The position numbers and the translations under genes are program-made. Positions 35,480 to 46,430 of a stretch of 64,000 nt of DNA are shown here, piece after piece. Position 1 is the first letter of the stretch. Every line of letters starts with the position of its first letter. Below the pieces are notes generated by a model that did not search any database, was not told where the DNA came from, and worked only from the letters and a program-made list of their open reading frames with translations. Where the stretch lies: assembly GCA_027627225.1 (NCBI GenBank), contig JAPFQT010000170.1, positions 186,001-250,000 of the forward strand, read 5' to 3'. This stretch comes from Congeria kusceri. Lineage: Eukaryota; Mollusca; Bivalvia; Myida; Dreissenidae.

Positions 35480-36900
35480 ATGTCAAATAAAGATTATGCA
35501 CATTGGTTTATGGAACCGGATGTTATTATATTATTGTAGAATTATTAACCTGTGTGTGTAATAAAATTATTTGTTTCTTTTTTTTGTTATTAACGTTATT
35601 TTATTGACCGTGTTGAGAAGTATAAACTAGTTGTTACTTAAAAAACATAAATACAATCGTAAACTGTAAACGTAAACATGCAAAAAATGTAAAAACATTT
35701 ATTTAATAGTTACTTCAAGGACATATCAGTCTCTTTCTTATAAAAAATAGTTTTTAATGTATCGTTGTTTATCGGCCAATAAACAACGTTTTTGAGTTAT
35801 GATGCTTATTAATTAAACCAAGAGGGCTTCAGAAAGACAATGAGTTGTTTATTGGCCGATGAAGAACGATAATGCAAAGATAATTTCAATTATAACATGT
35901 TTTGACAAATATGTTTGCAATTGAAATGAGAACTATATTTTATTATGCTTCGCTCAGAATCGGGACTCCTTTTGCGTTGTTTATTGGGTAGTTTAATAAC
36001 GATTGGTGTGTTCTTTGTCAATAAAAAAGGTAGTCAATAGCAAGTCAATAGCCAGTATCATGTTAGAATCAAGGTTTTCCGCTTTTGAAAATAATTGTTT
36101 CTATTTAGATTTTATTCCAAACAATGGTTCTTCTTTCATGTAATACATTTCAGTGATAAAAAACCGTTTAAAAAGCTCAATAATGATGCTGAAAAAAGAG
36201 CAGTTATAAAAAAGACACATGATCATATATTCACATTCTTTCGGCTTGCTTTCCAGGTGTCATTTGTCAAATAAATTGTAGAATTTTTATTTTGCGAATT
36301 GTGGGATAGTAAACATTAGGTAAAACACACCATTTACATAGAAACATCAGTATTAACGCAAAAACCGAATTTTGTTGTAGTTTCAATTTGTATTTTTATT
36401 ATAAAAGGAAGCAACATTGATCTTAAAGTAACTAATCTTTGCTCGCACATTGTTCGATGCTGAACAATTCTATATTGTATTATTATATTGCAATGCATAC
36501 ATGTATGCTCGACCCGGTTTGACCTGCTCGCAGATTAACTAGACATAACCTTTTCGAAGCAAAGATCAGAAAAATAATCATTCTTAAATGTCGGTTGAAA
36601 TACCGTCTGTAATGTGAGAGAAAATAAAATAAAGTTATAGTTTAATTATTACACGTTTTATCTGAAAAAAATGTCACAAAGTTTACTTTCTAAGTTGATT
36701 TTTGCGCAAGAATAAGATAGTGTCGTGCGTTTAGTTGAGAATTGTTTTAACATAAGAACACCACGTTATGAATTTCAATTCAAACGCCGTAACACCAATT
36801 CAATGTAGCGAATAGTTAATATAAAACAAACTGCAATACGCAATTAAGTTACGCAGTACAAATAATAGATGTAACCAGTCATGATTGGAGTTAGCCGCTT
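35480..36900. other. Intergenic, nothing recognised
   Basis: An inverted word pair (GTTTATCGGCCAATAAACAA, and TGTTTATTGGCCGATGAA about 80 bases later) occurs near 35766-35870. Otherwise nothing stands out. Confidence 0.4.
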
Positions 36901-37870
36901 TATATCGACTACCGATTCTATAAATAGCGGTCACGTCACATACACTGTGAAGATCACGTAACCGGTCATTCTATAAATAGCGATTACAGCTAAATACCAC
37001 TTTATTAGCACGGTTAAGTAGCAAACATGTTCGACGAAATTGAGTGAAATATAGTTCCCAGATAGATACAAAATAAAAGCTATGTTTTAGGTTATCATTC
37101 AAGCTAACGTAACATGGTTTAACGGTATTAAAGGAACATGCAAACCAGCAATGAAATCTGCACCGGGTATCGAACTCGAGACTTTGTAGCGATAAAAATA
37201 AGAACAGAAAATTATGTGGACGGAAAAGACCACCGTTAAAACGGCGTTATTAAACTGTCGACAGTAATCGTTCATTAGACACGCGATCATTCTATAAATA
37301 GAGGTCGAGTAACAGAGCATATCATGGGAGATCACCGTTAAAATATGCGTTATACAAATTGCCGACAGTAGTCGTTCTTCAGACTCGTGATCTTTCTATA
37401 AATATCAATCGAGTAACAGACAATACGTGAAGAGATCACTGTTTATAATGTCTTATTGTCTTATTCTGGGCTTTGCGTGACGTTTGGCGCCCATGAAACC
37501 GGTTTAAACCCTCAATGCTTTGCATTGACCCGTTCAAGGCGGTGACCCCAGTTTTATTCATGCGTGTTTTGTGTTTGTTAGGTGTTTTTGCGATTTGCTG
37601 ATTGGTTTTTGGCAATCGATTACTTGCCATATATAGAGGACATCGGAGTCGCAGCTGGAGTTTTACTTTGTTTATATTTATAGAATTGTCGATATATGTC
37701 GTTCCTAAGCCAGCGGTAATGCTACAAACAGCGCTCAAAAAACATACACTGTCAAGTGTGATCACCATAAAAACTGCGTTATAAATTTGTTAAATAGTTG
37801 TCGTTCTTGAGACATATGGTTATTCTATAGATATCGATCGCGCCACAGACAAAATGCTCACTACTTGCAC
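36901..37870 (+). repeat. Degenerate tandem array, roughly 105-bp unit
   Basis: The marker TTCTATAAATA or a close variant recurs at 36916, 36969, 37290, 37394 and 37822. It is accompanied by GAGTAACAGA, GAAGATCAC/GAGATCAC, GTTATA and GACAGTA.TCGTTC words. The array is interrupted by a SINE-like insert at about 37445-37735. Confidence 0.6.
37445..37735 (+). mobile_element. SINE-like family S, copy within the tandem array
   Basis: Starts near TTATTCTGGGCT and contains GAAACCGGTTTAAACC, TTGCATTGACC, AAGGCGGTGACCCC and GGACATCGGAGTCGCAG. It matches the copies at 38909-39115 and 39935-40200 in the 5' half. The array words continue on both sides, so it inserted after the array formed. Confidence 0.55.
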
Positions 37871-38016
37871 AGATCACTAACAAATTTCGCCATTTGTCTA
37901 CATACGTCACCGTAATTGAGTGTAAATATAGTTCCGTATAGAGTAAATAAACATTCTTTTACTATACCTTAAACTGACAGGGAACCGATTTGAAAGTTTT
38001 ACGTTTTTACTAACCT

Positions 38017-38034
38017 TAACCCTAACCCTTTAAA
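38017..38034 (+). repeat. Short telomere-like motif
   Basis: CTTAACCCTAACCCTTT contains two CCCTAA-type repeats. It is too short to be a real interstitial telomere array; recorded for completeness. Confidence 0.3.
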
Positions 38035-38302
38035 AGTTAAAACCTATCCACAAGCGCGTCATAATATTAGTAGTTGAACTGTTTACGTTACATGGGCATA
38101 AATCATTAAATTTAATATTTATTAATATTTGATTTCATTCGCGTTTTGTAGATTTAAACTTTTTTTTTTAATGTTATGCCTGCATGAATATTAAGGCTAT
38201 ATTTCATTTAATATTAAACTATCGATTACAATGAAATTAATTACACAAGTTTAGGATATACAACCAACCTATGTAATCAGGCCTTTCACACAACTGTTAC
38301 TA

Positions 38303-38480
38303 TTACGGCTTCTTTCTGAAATGCACGACGACGATCTGTACTATGTAGTTTATGATGCTAGGTCTTGAACAAGCAGAGATTTAGCTGATACTTGTATTTA
38401 CTTCATTTCACTGTGCCTCAGAAAGTTGCAGTTGTGTTGCTCTAATAAACATTAAATAATTGAGTAATTAAATTGTAATT
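38303..38480 (+). repeat. Dispersed repeat R, copy 2
   Basis: Homologous to 13035-13235 (ATTACGGCTTCTT, ATGCACGACGACGATCTGT, ATGATGCTAGGTCTTGAA and GTGCCTCAGAAAGTTGCA). Here no endonuclease or reverse transcriptase follows. Confidence 0.6.
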
Positions 38481-38515
38481 CAATTTTATTAATATTCTCT
38501 TTTATCGATTCCATA

Positions 38516-38980
38516 AGGTCAATGCTAAGCTTTAAACCTGTTTAAAAGCTGGCTGAACCTCACACTTAGCCCAGAATTAATCAAAAGACACACACTTATA
38601 AATACATATGAGGCGCGTCGTGGGAAAACCGGACTTAATGCATGTGCGTAAAGTGTCGTCCCGGACTGCACAGGCTAATCCGGAACGGCACTTTCCGCCT
38701 ACTGTGTATTTATGATTAGAAGAGACTTCCTTGAAACAGAAAATACCAAAAAAAGCGGAAAGTGCGGAAAAAGCGGAAAGTGAAGTCCTAGATTAGCCTG
38801 CGCGGACTGCACAGGCTAATCCGGGACGACACTTTACGCACATGCATTAAGACCGGTTTTCTCACGACGCACCACATATGTATTTATAAGTGTGTGTCTT
38901 TTGATTAATTCTGGGCTACGTGTGAGGTTCAGCCAGCTTTTAAACAGGTTTAAACTACAAATGCTTAGCATTGACCTTTC
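38516..38980. mobile_element. 465-bp palindrome with an abundant MITE-like centre
   Basis: The arms of about 150 bases (38516-38666 and 38830-38980) are inverted copies with few differences. The inner part has GCGTCGTGGGAAAACCGG and GTAAAGTGTCGTCCCGGA, a MITE end I associate with dreissenid mussels from memory. The outer part (GGCTGAACCTCACAC, TAATCAAAAGACACACACTT) is the 5' part of SINE-like family S on the right and its mirror image on the left. The centre holds short GCGGAAAGTG repeats and an ACTGCACAGGCTAATCCGG word on both sides. Confidence 0.75.
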
Positions 38981-39115
38981 CAAGGTGACCCCATGTTTAG
39001 TATACCATTGTGTTGTGCGTTTTGTCCGGTATGGTATAGGCAATTAGTCACTGGATGATAATAAGGGTTTCTCTCCTTGTGCTGTCTCTGGAGTTTCATT
39101 ATTCTTATATTTATT
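38909..39115 (+). mobile_element. SINE-like family S, copy
   Basis: Runs from ATTCTGGGCTACGTGTGAGG through TTTAAACAGGTTTAAAC, GCATTGACCTTTCCAAGG and TAGGCAATTAGTCACTGG to GGAGTTTCATTATTC. The downstream part is shared with 10060-10205. A GGTTC-containing word near the 5' end could be a degenerate B box, but no tRNA fold is convincing. Confidence 0.55.
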
Positions 39116-39934
39116 TCGTTCTACTGTCTTTGAAATTTAAATCGTTTGAGAAGTATATGGATATGGCTCGATACACCAACTAAAATTAAGAAAACGAAAA
39201 ACACGGCAGTTTCATTTATGAATATTAAGCGATACACTGAATTCGTTATTACTACTGTATAACATTCTATACCTATAGATTGACAAATATAAACATTTGT
39301 AACGTGTATAGGTAATTCAGTGAGCTGTTTTCATATATGACTTTTACGGACTGATTGTTATGAAAAGGCGCTTTGTCCAATATATCGATTATCGGTTAGA
39401 TTAAGTGTCAACATTTGTTTTCAACCAATGCATTTGCAATCGCTTACAACTCGGGTAGGTGTCTTTTATTAATATTAACATAACTAAATCGTAAAAAAAT
39501 GTTCCACCCCTTTATAACATTTCGTTTCATGTCTAATAACGAACAATATAATAAACATATAAAACAAACGAAACGTACACAAGAATAAACTTTATATATT
39601 TTTAAATGTGTTTAAGTAAACTAATTAATTTAAGTTGTTCAATTCTAAACGATAAATCATAAAATATATTGTAATTCAATGTGATGGAATATATATTATT
39701 GTGTGTGTGTAAGTTTTGCACTTCATATACATGTACAATGTACCATCAATTTGGCTATTAATGCACTGTTAATTCTTCTTAGATTCTGTTGCTCTTGTAA
39801 ACGTTAATCCATTACGTAATAAAATTGTAATTCGAAATAAAACGTCAACTATGTAATTTATTTACAATTCTATTTATAACTATTTAATTTCAAATGAAAT
39901 GCTATGAGGTTAAAATGTGTTTATGTTTATGCAT
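39116..39934. other. Intergenic, nothing recognised
   Basis: AT-rich; no supportable gene. Confidence 0.4.
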
Positions 39935-40200
39935 AGTGTGAATAATTCCGTGCCATGTGTGAGGTTCGGCAAGCCTTCAAACCAATATGAAATTCAGTAC
40001 CATGTGCGAGGTTCGGCAACCTTTAAACCAATAAGAAATGCTTCGGTGACGCAAGTTTTAATCATGTTATGGTATGTCTTGTGTAGTGCGTAGTGTCATG
40101 TGTTGTATTGGCAATATGTATATTTCCTAAAATAAAGGGCCATATGATCGTAATAAGGGTTTCGCTACTGCTAACGTTGCTGGGGTTTTATTTATGTTAT
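39935..40200 (+). mobile_element. SINE-like family S, copy with duplicated 5' end
   Basis: The 5' word CCATGTGTGAGGTTCGGCAA is repeated 46 bases later as CCATGTGCGAGGTTCGGCAA, each time followed by TT(C/T)AAACCAAT. The 3' part (GTAATAAGGGTTTCGCTACT, then GCTGGGGTTTTATTTA) aligns with the ends of the other copies. Confidence 0.5.
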
Positions 40201-40364
40201 ATATACAAATGCATCATTTTTATTGCTTTTTTTGTCTGTACCCACAACCACGAATACCATATATGGATCAAGATATAGTTTGTTGTGGAACCAGTAAATG
40301 ATTTGGCATATTTTATAGCACCGGAGTAAGAATGCATTGAAATAGCAATATTAATTATGGACAG

Positions 40365-40472
40365 TTAAATTGGATTAACACGCAAACATATCATTACCGT
40401 TACACAATTAATTAAAGAGTAATCAGACTATTGTGTGAAATCAATTGTTGTTATTAATACTTTTTTGGACAG
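40365..40472 (+). repeat. 108-bp direct repeat, copy 1
   Basis: Starts TTAAATTGGATTAACACG and ends TTTTTTGGACAG. It differs from 40925-41032 by one base (A versus G) by eye, so the duplication is recent. No ORF, and no TG...CA ends that would suggest an LTR. Confidence 0.85.
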
Positions 40473-40924
40473 TGAATAACAAATCCATATAAAGTGGCAA
40501 CTAAAGCAAAGAGTATGTTCTTTTTAACACATCACCTGTAGTTGCGATAGATAAAGATTATTAAACAGATTTTTAATTGGCGCCCTTTAATCAAACAATC
40601 TAATCAATATTGTCAATTGTGAGCTTAATTCAACAATTGCAATATTAAACATAAAAAACGAATGAATGAATGATTTATGAAATACATCAAGAACGTATCA
40701 TGCATATAGTTATTACACTTTGACCAGCCTTATGTGTGTTCTGACTCTTTAAAATTCTCAACAAGTGCATAGCTACACACTTGACACTGATAGTTACATA
40801 CACCAGTGTTCACAATTACAATGTCGATAAGATATGTATTTTTCAGCTAAGGGCTAACCGCTTTGATTGCAACATCTGTGCTTGTTTGTGTTGCCAAACC
40901 GAAGTCATATTGTTTGTTCTTCAC

Positions 40925-41032
40925 TTAAATTGGATTGACACGCAAACATATCATTACCGTTACACAATTAATTAAAGAGTAATCAGACTATTGTGTGAAA
41001 TCAATTGTTGTTATTAATACTTTTTTGGACAG
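40925..41032 (+). repeat. 108-bp direct repeat, copy 2
   Basis: Second copy of 40365-40472, exactly 560 bases downstream. The 452 bases between the copies do not show an obvious element. Confidence 0.85.
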
Positions 41033-41123
41033 ACAGCATCAGGTTTAATTTATAAAAGTGTATTGCTCTTCAGCATGACTTGTTTGCCTGTATAGTTGTT
41101 TGCTCATGCCGTTCGCAGAGAAT

Positions 41124-41207
41124 ACTAGGTCAGTGTTGAATACAGATAAGTTTATTTTGTTTTCGTGCCGAGCAAATAAACGTATCTGTATTCAACACTT
41201 ACCTGGT
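41124..41207. repeat. 33-bp inverted repeat (hairpin)
   Basis: The arms at 41124-41156 and 41175-41207 differ at three positions; the shared core is AGTGTTGAATACAGATA and GTTTATT. A further GGAATACAG/TGTTGAATACAG pair lies near 41345-41385, so the hairpin may be one end of a larger element. Confidence 0.7.
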
Positions 41208-41404
41208 ATGCTATTTATTCTATAATTTTCTGGCTTTATTATGAAAAACAAAACTATAGCAAATCACTTAATAACACGAAAAATATCAAATGACGTCACG
41301 AAAAAATATACAACATTACGTCATTATAAATCGCGTGTTTGCTGTATTCAACAAGGTGGAATACAGTTAGTTTATTCCACGGGGTGTTATTTCGACAACG
41401 CAGG

Positions 41405-42290
41405 CGTGATGATGGGATAAAAGAGGAACTTTTCGATATTATCTAAATTTTCGTACCCTCAAATTTCGCAGCCGTATGTTAAGATTGGTAATACGGTATA
41501 ATACGGTATAAGATTGGTATTACGGATGGTCAAATAATTTAATTTGTAAATTAATGGGTAAGTCTTACTTGTTAATTCGTGTAAGCAAATACAAAATTGC
41601 TTTATTGGCCTTGTCTATTAGATGCTTTTTACATTGAAGAAACCTACATGATGTAGTAAAGACTAATATTTATATTATTTAACTCTTTCAAGGGGCTGGT
41701 CGTTTAAGTAAAACCGGTATTTGTTTGGTTGGTAAGTGCCAAAGACCATAACTTTGGTTTTTGTATAATTAATTTTATTTTTCAATTGCTGGCAAAAGAC
41801 TCATTATGGCCAAATATTATTGTGTCATCTGCATAAAGCAGGACAAGCAATTGTAAGAAGTAAACAGTGTCTCCTAAAGGTATTTCAATGTCAACTCCAG
41901 AGCAATGTTGTTTTAAATAATCTTCAAGATCGTTCATACACATCAAGAACAGGATCGGATGATACATTTCTTCTTGCCGTACACCACATGAGCTGTAAAA
42001 CATTGGGGATTTATTACCATTGAACGAAACACACAATTATATGTTTGAATACATATTTCGTACGACATCAAAGAGCTTTCCTCTTATTCCTAATTTGATA
42101 AGTTTGTGCCATAGGCCTGCTCTCGTAATGGAGTCAAAGGCAACAGAAAAATCAATAAATGAGCAGAATAGTTTACGTTTTTTGGATCTTAGTTTCTGGA
42201 TTAAAACATTAAGTGCAAATTTATGAAAGTTTTAATTAAAAAACATAATTCTAGACGGGCCTCGACCTAATAACTCGCTTGCATGAATGC
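41405..42290 (-). mobile_element. LINE reverse transcriptase relic, C-terminal half
   Basis: On the minus strand, with frame changes: KLRSKKRKLFCSFIDF, the SVAFDSITRAGLWHKLI block, then GVRQEE...LFLMCMNDLEDYL and LLVLLYADDTIIFGHNES. Downstream come TKVM-like, HYVG-like and ILTYGCEIWGYENLDNIE segments (41410-41680). These are RT motifs in the right order from the FIDF block to the post-RT region. In-frame stops show that it is dead. The N-terminal half is at 43140-43380. Confidence 0.8.
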
Positions 42291-43139
42291 GTACTACCCG
42301 GAAAAAATAGTTCTCTATTTCCTAATCACCTTTTTCAAAGAGCAAAAGTAAAATAGTAATAAATCGTATTTGCTGATGTCAGTAAGACACGACAAGTACA
42401 TAGTAAATCTGCTTTTGCTTTAAACCAGATTAATTTAAAGAGTTCAATTACGTCACACCAACGACGTCATTCATTTTGAGTTGTAAGTTTACGCAATGTA
42501 GTCAAATCAGAACACGGGTGTTTTGCAGTTTAAAATACATGAACTCGGAATAAATATTGAGTGTTTCTGTGTTTTGGATGGATTATATTATGCAATAGCA
42601 TTCAGATAAAAAGTGTATGGAATATTTGCCTCGAATGGAAACGGCGAGATTGATCCCTTTTCAATTTTCTACGATTTACTCGGATAGTATTAGTTGTGGG
42701 TGGAGGACAGTGTAACTGAAAGTGAAATTAATCATAAAATGTTTATTTATACGTTAAAACTTTGATAACTTTTTTTTTATTTCTTTTCATTATAAAATAA
42801 TATAAAAGGTTATTTCTTTGATGAATATGCTCTGTTGGTTGACCAAAGAAAGTCTATCCACAAAGAATAACCCGCTTGCATCAGATTCAAGTGTGTTGAA
42901 ACGGAATGGAACCGGAAGGAATTTGTTGTTAACCAGTCAAATGGAATGTGAGGACAAACAACTCATTTGTTGTTTAACTCTGTTAAACTAGACAACACAA
43001 AGTTTGTTTCTATGAAAAACTCTGGTTTGTAGACTTTATGCTGTGTCATTATCGACAATGTTGTCATCCGGCGCGTAGGATTACCTATTGACGGTATATC
43101 ACAGTCACGTGATCTACTGCCGGATATCAACAAGTTTAT
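42291..43139. other. Sequence separating the two halves of the LINE relic
   Basis: About 850 bases where only some 120 would be expected between the two RT blocks. No inverted ends or ORF were recognised, so this is an insertion of unknown kind or a rearrangement. Confidence 0.4.
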
Positions 43140-43380
43140 ACGGTCACCGCTTTATTAGGTCACTGTTTGGGTTAGTAGCAGGATAAATAGTTTTCCAAGG
43201 CAGCTTAGGATTGTTATTGGGCGGTAATTACTTGGTTCTGTGTTGGAACCTTGATTTTTATAAATAGGTTTTATTGCACCAATCAACCAGATGTTAGGCA
43301 AGACTCCGGTGTTTAAAATTATATTAAACAGGCTACAGTACAATGAGAGCATGATTCTCGACGTGCTTTTTATAAATTCA
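43140..43380 (-). mobile_element. LINE reverse transcriptase relic, N-terminal half
   Basis: The minus-strand frame reads LFNIILNTGVLPNIWLIGAI, KPIYKNQGS, then NYRPITILSCLGKLF, the RT entry block of a CR1-like element. It diverges after this block, just where 42290 would have to continue. Confidence 0.8.
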
Positions 43381-43824
43381 TTTATTATATTGTCGTGTCT
43401 GATGACGCTTTTCCATTCTTTAATTTTATGATCATTTTTTGGATTTCTTCAGCTATAATAGGTTTATTAAAAGTATCAACTGAATGGATGACAGGCGTGT
43501 AAATAGCATATACCAGCATTACCCGTATTTAACAAAACAAACATACACTTCATATACCCATCCACTAAACGCTCCACATCATCTACATCATCAGGAAAAG
43601 TTATAGTACATCAACATTGCAGAATCAAGTTATTTGTTGTCTACATTTTAAATTTTAACACAAACAACTCAACACACGCTAAACACACATTTCGAATTCA
43701 ATAGAAAGTAAAAACATGTCATGGCTATATCCATGCAATATAAACTTAATTCACTATCTATAACATAATGTGCATACACATTTGCTATGTGTGTATACAA
43801 ACACACTGGTGTTTCGTATTGTTT

Positions 43825-44366
43825 TCACGTTAAACAAAATATTACAGCATCATGACTTTGCACGTTTTTTCTATCTCGTAGTGAGGCTTTTGGTGACGTG
43901 TAGCCCTTTGCGAAACCACCAAACGTAGAATCTTCGAAGGAGCGCATCTGATTCCTGTTTTCGTACAAAACATGAAACTTAACGACGTCAAGTCTCCCTA
44001 ACTGGCTTCGAACATTGTTTTCAGCGTCAGAACTGGCTACTGCTGAATCAATGTAGATTTAAAGAGCACCGTTCTTTTTCAAGCATCCGATGACACCTGG
44101 ATTGCAGATGGTGGCTTCTATGGCCTTCTAAAACAATATGCATATATTGAATAATTTGGTTTCGGATTCATATTTATGATGTTAGTATAAAGATCTATAT
44201 GAACCGTGTTTATTTTATCAATTTAATTAAATCGACAACAGAGACAAACATACCTGTTGAATATGTAACGGGTTTTCACAGTCTTTTGAATTTGTGTGTG
44301 TGAACTCCAACTAAAGAAAGAAGCTACTTTCAAATGCTGATTTAAGCAGGTCATTCACGTCATTAC
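43825..44366 (-). pseudogene. Broken paralogue of the protease-family gene (exons 2 and 3)
   Basis: Exon-2-like complement(44254..44366) encodes NDVNDLLKSAFESS and ends CAACAG/GTATGT; it aligns without gaps over 37 residues with exon 2 of the gene at 28837. Exon-3-like complement(43825..44127) follows a GTTTTAG acceptor and encodes PGVIGCLKKNGAL, a stop, then IYIDSAVASS and FGGFAKG. Exon 2 carries a TAG at complement(44311..44313), and exon 3 a TAA at complement(44059..44061), the same aligned place as the TAG in the plus-strand gene. The trypsin-like part is missing: the frame ends in TGA soon after FGGFAKG. No exon 1 or exon 2 acceptor was found upstream. The retained intron means it arose by DNA duplication, not retrotransposition. 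Confidence 0.6.
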
Positions 44367-44970
44367 ATGGTATCATATTAATATGACGTCAGCTCCATTG
44401 ATAAATATTGAGCTAATGATGCAGGCATGACGTGTTCGTCACAATTTTGCTATCGAGCGTTTAAGCACATGTATGTTACAGATCATTTTCTGGGAATTTC
44501 CGGGACTATTTAAAAATATATGGCCCACCCATAATTTGTTTTAGAGTAACCCATGGTTAATTACCTTCTGGAAAACTAGCAGCGTGCCGCTTAAGAATGA
44601 CAATTTAATTAGTCATTTATTACATTAAACTTGGCAATGTATATTAACAAAACAACAGTCTGAAACAATTATGTTAATATAAGTTATTAACGATTAAAAT
44701 GGCATCAGATATTTCAGATCACCCTGTAGTACGTAATTATAGTCGGTGTACCCCCGATGGAGCAGTTCAATTCAATGTACATAACGGCATGGCATATTAA
44801 CTAAACTGTATTCATTAGTTAATAACACACGTGTAATCTGTAAAATGTGAGTTATTTTTATTCATTGTAATTTTGTATCACATTTATTGTGTGAGCACGT
44901 GTGTTCCATATTGATTTATTAAATACCACATTGTTAAATACTAAGATTATATTCCCTTCATTCACTATGT

Positions 44971-45120
44971 CATTATTCAATCTTGATACCACACTAGCAT
45001 AGCTTTATTAGACGACCCACGAAAATAAAATACTTTACTGACCACAACGACATGATTTCTCCATGCAAACATAATGCATGGGAAAATCATTCCTTTTACG
45101 GGAAACAAGGACACGAAATG
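44971..45120 (+). promoter_or_regulatory. Conserved upstream element, copy B
   Basis: Contains TTCAATCTTGATACC, ACGACCCACGAAAATAAAA, CTGACCACAACGACATGA, the near-palindrome CCATGCA/TGCATGG at 45061-45081 and ACGGGAAACAAGGACAC, in the order seen in copies A and C. It lies about 0.6 kb upstream of the broken paralogue but in the opposite relative orientation. Confidence 0.5.
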
Positions 45121-45714
45121 TGTCTTTTCGCGCACAAATATCACACGACTTGTTATATTGCTAAACCGGGAAATCCGCGGTATTTTTTAAATGGAAAAGC
45201 CCATTGTACGGATATATTCGTTACTTGAATGGGTAACTTAACAAACAGATGCTTAATTTTAGGGGTCATATAGTTGTTATTGTATAAATGTATGTAATTT
45301 ATTAACTGTTATGCTGATATACGCTGAGCACCTGAACCGACCATAAAAAGTTATCATCTGGTTGACAATCTCTTTAAACATATAGCATGCTTGCATAATA
45401 TATGATAATCGCGAATATACATTAAGAGATACCCGTGTTGTGTAGGGGCATATTCAAGATCCTTCGAAGATGAATTGATATACAATTTGAATTGAACCTG
45501 TCATTATACAAACATCACAGTCATGAGATACAGATACATTATGCATGTTGGCAAGTAGTAACATTGATAACTGATGGCTGCTCCCTATTCATGAGCTTTG
45601 TCAATTGATTGAAAAGAAATGGGGTAAAGTGTTGTTTTTTTTATATAAATTAGAAGATTATGAAAGATCTCAAAACTGTATTTTAGCAAACGGGCACAAT
45701 CAAACCTACATGCC
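45121..45714. other. Intergenic, nothing recognised
   Basis: AT-rich; no supportable gene. Confidence 0.4.
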
Positions 45715-45850
45715 GATGATGTAAAATTGTATAGAAATCAGTTTCTGAGAAAAAATACCGAGAGGAATATTAGAGGAAATTGAGGACGGATCAACAAATA
45801 GTCGACAGGACGGACGGACAAAGCGGCGACTGTATGCTTCTCTGATTGTT
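45715..45850 (+). repeat. GGAC-tailed repeat fragment
   Basis: Contains AGTTTCTGAGAAAAAATACC and GACGGACGGACAAAGCGGCG. The former is shared with the repeat ending at 10052, the latter with the fragment near 20.8 kb. Confidence 0.5.
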
Positions 45851-46079
45851 TAGGGAAGAAAATTTATGGCATAAAGAAATATATATTATTGTCACAAATC
45901 ATCTTATTAGAATTATTACACAGAAAAACATCCAGTTTATCGGATACTGTTCTTCACTTTTTAAAATGGTGTCATGGCTATTTGATTTGAAAAAGGGTTC
46001 TGGGTGTCCCGCAGGATTTCTTGAAGACATGTCGGCATAACAGACCTCCGCGAAAAACATCGGCTCGACTCCACCCCTA

Positions 46080-46430
46080 GATGGTTCCATTTCGCAACTT
46101 CACCCCCCTCCCCGAAATCGCCCGCTCAGTTTGAGCCCCATCTCTTTGAAATCGGCCACATCTACCGACAACACCTGCCCGAATATCGGCTAAAACGCTT
46201 GACCCATGCCTCTCTGAAAACAGCCCCATCTCCCGACCCCAACTCCGACATTGGCTGCAAAAATCAACCCAACCTCCGCAAAATCTGCTAAAACGCTTGA
46301 CCTCACCTACCCGAAATCGGCCGCAATGCTCGATCACACCTGCCTGGAATAGGCTGCAACGCTCGATCCCATCTGCCTGAAATCAGCTGCACCGCTTGAC
46401 CCCACCTGCCTGAAATCGGGCCCAATGCAA
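46080..46430 (-). repeat. GC-rich degenerate minisatellite, 32-34-bp unit
   Basis: The block is strikingly C-rich compared with its surroundings. Units of the type GAAATCGGCCGCAATGCTCG followed by A(C/T)C(A/C)CACCTGCCT repeat with drift; the four units before 46430 are the clearest. ORFs here result from the repeat and are not called. Confidence 0.65.

Noticed and set aside
38017..38034. Interstitial telomere
   Set aside because: Only two CCCTAA units; chance in AT-rich DNA is sufficient.
40365..41032. LTR retrotransposon with 108-bp LTRs
   Set aside because: No TG...CA ends, no primer-binding site or polypurine tract, and the interior is only 452 bases.
44699..44800. 33-codon ORF starting MASDISDHPVVRNYSRC
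   Set aside because: Looks mildly coding-like but has no splice sites, homologue or signal; it is too short to support.
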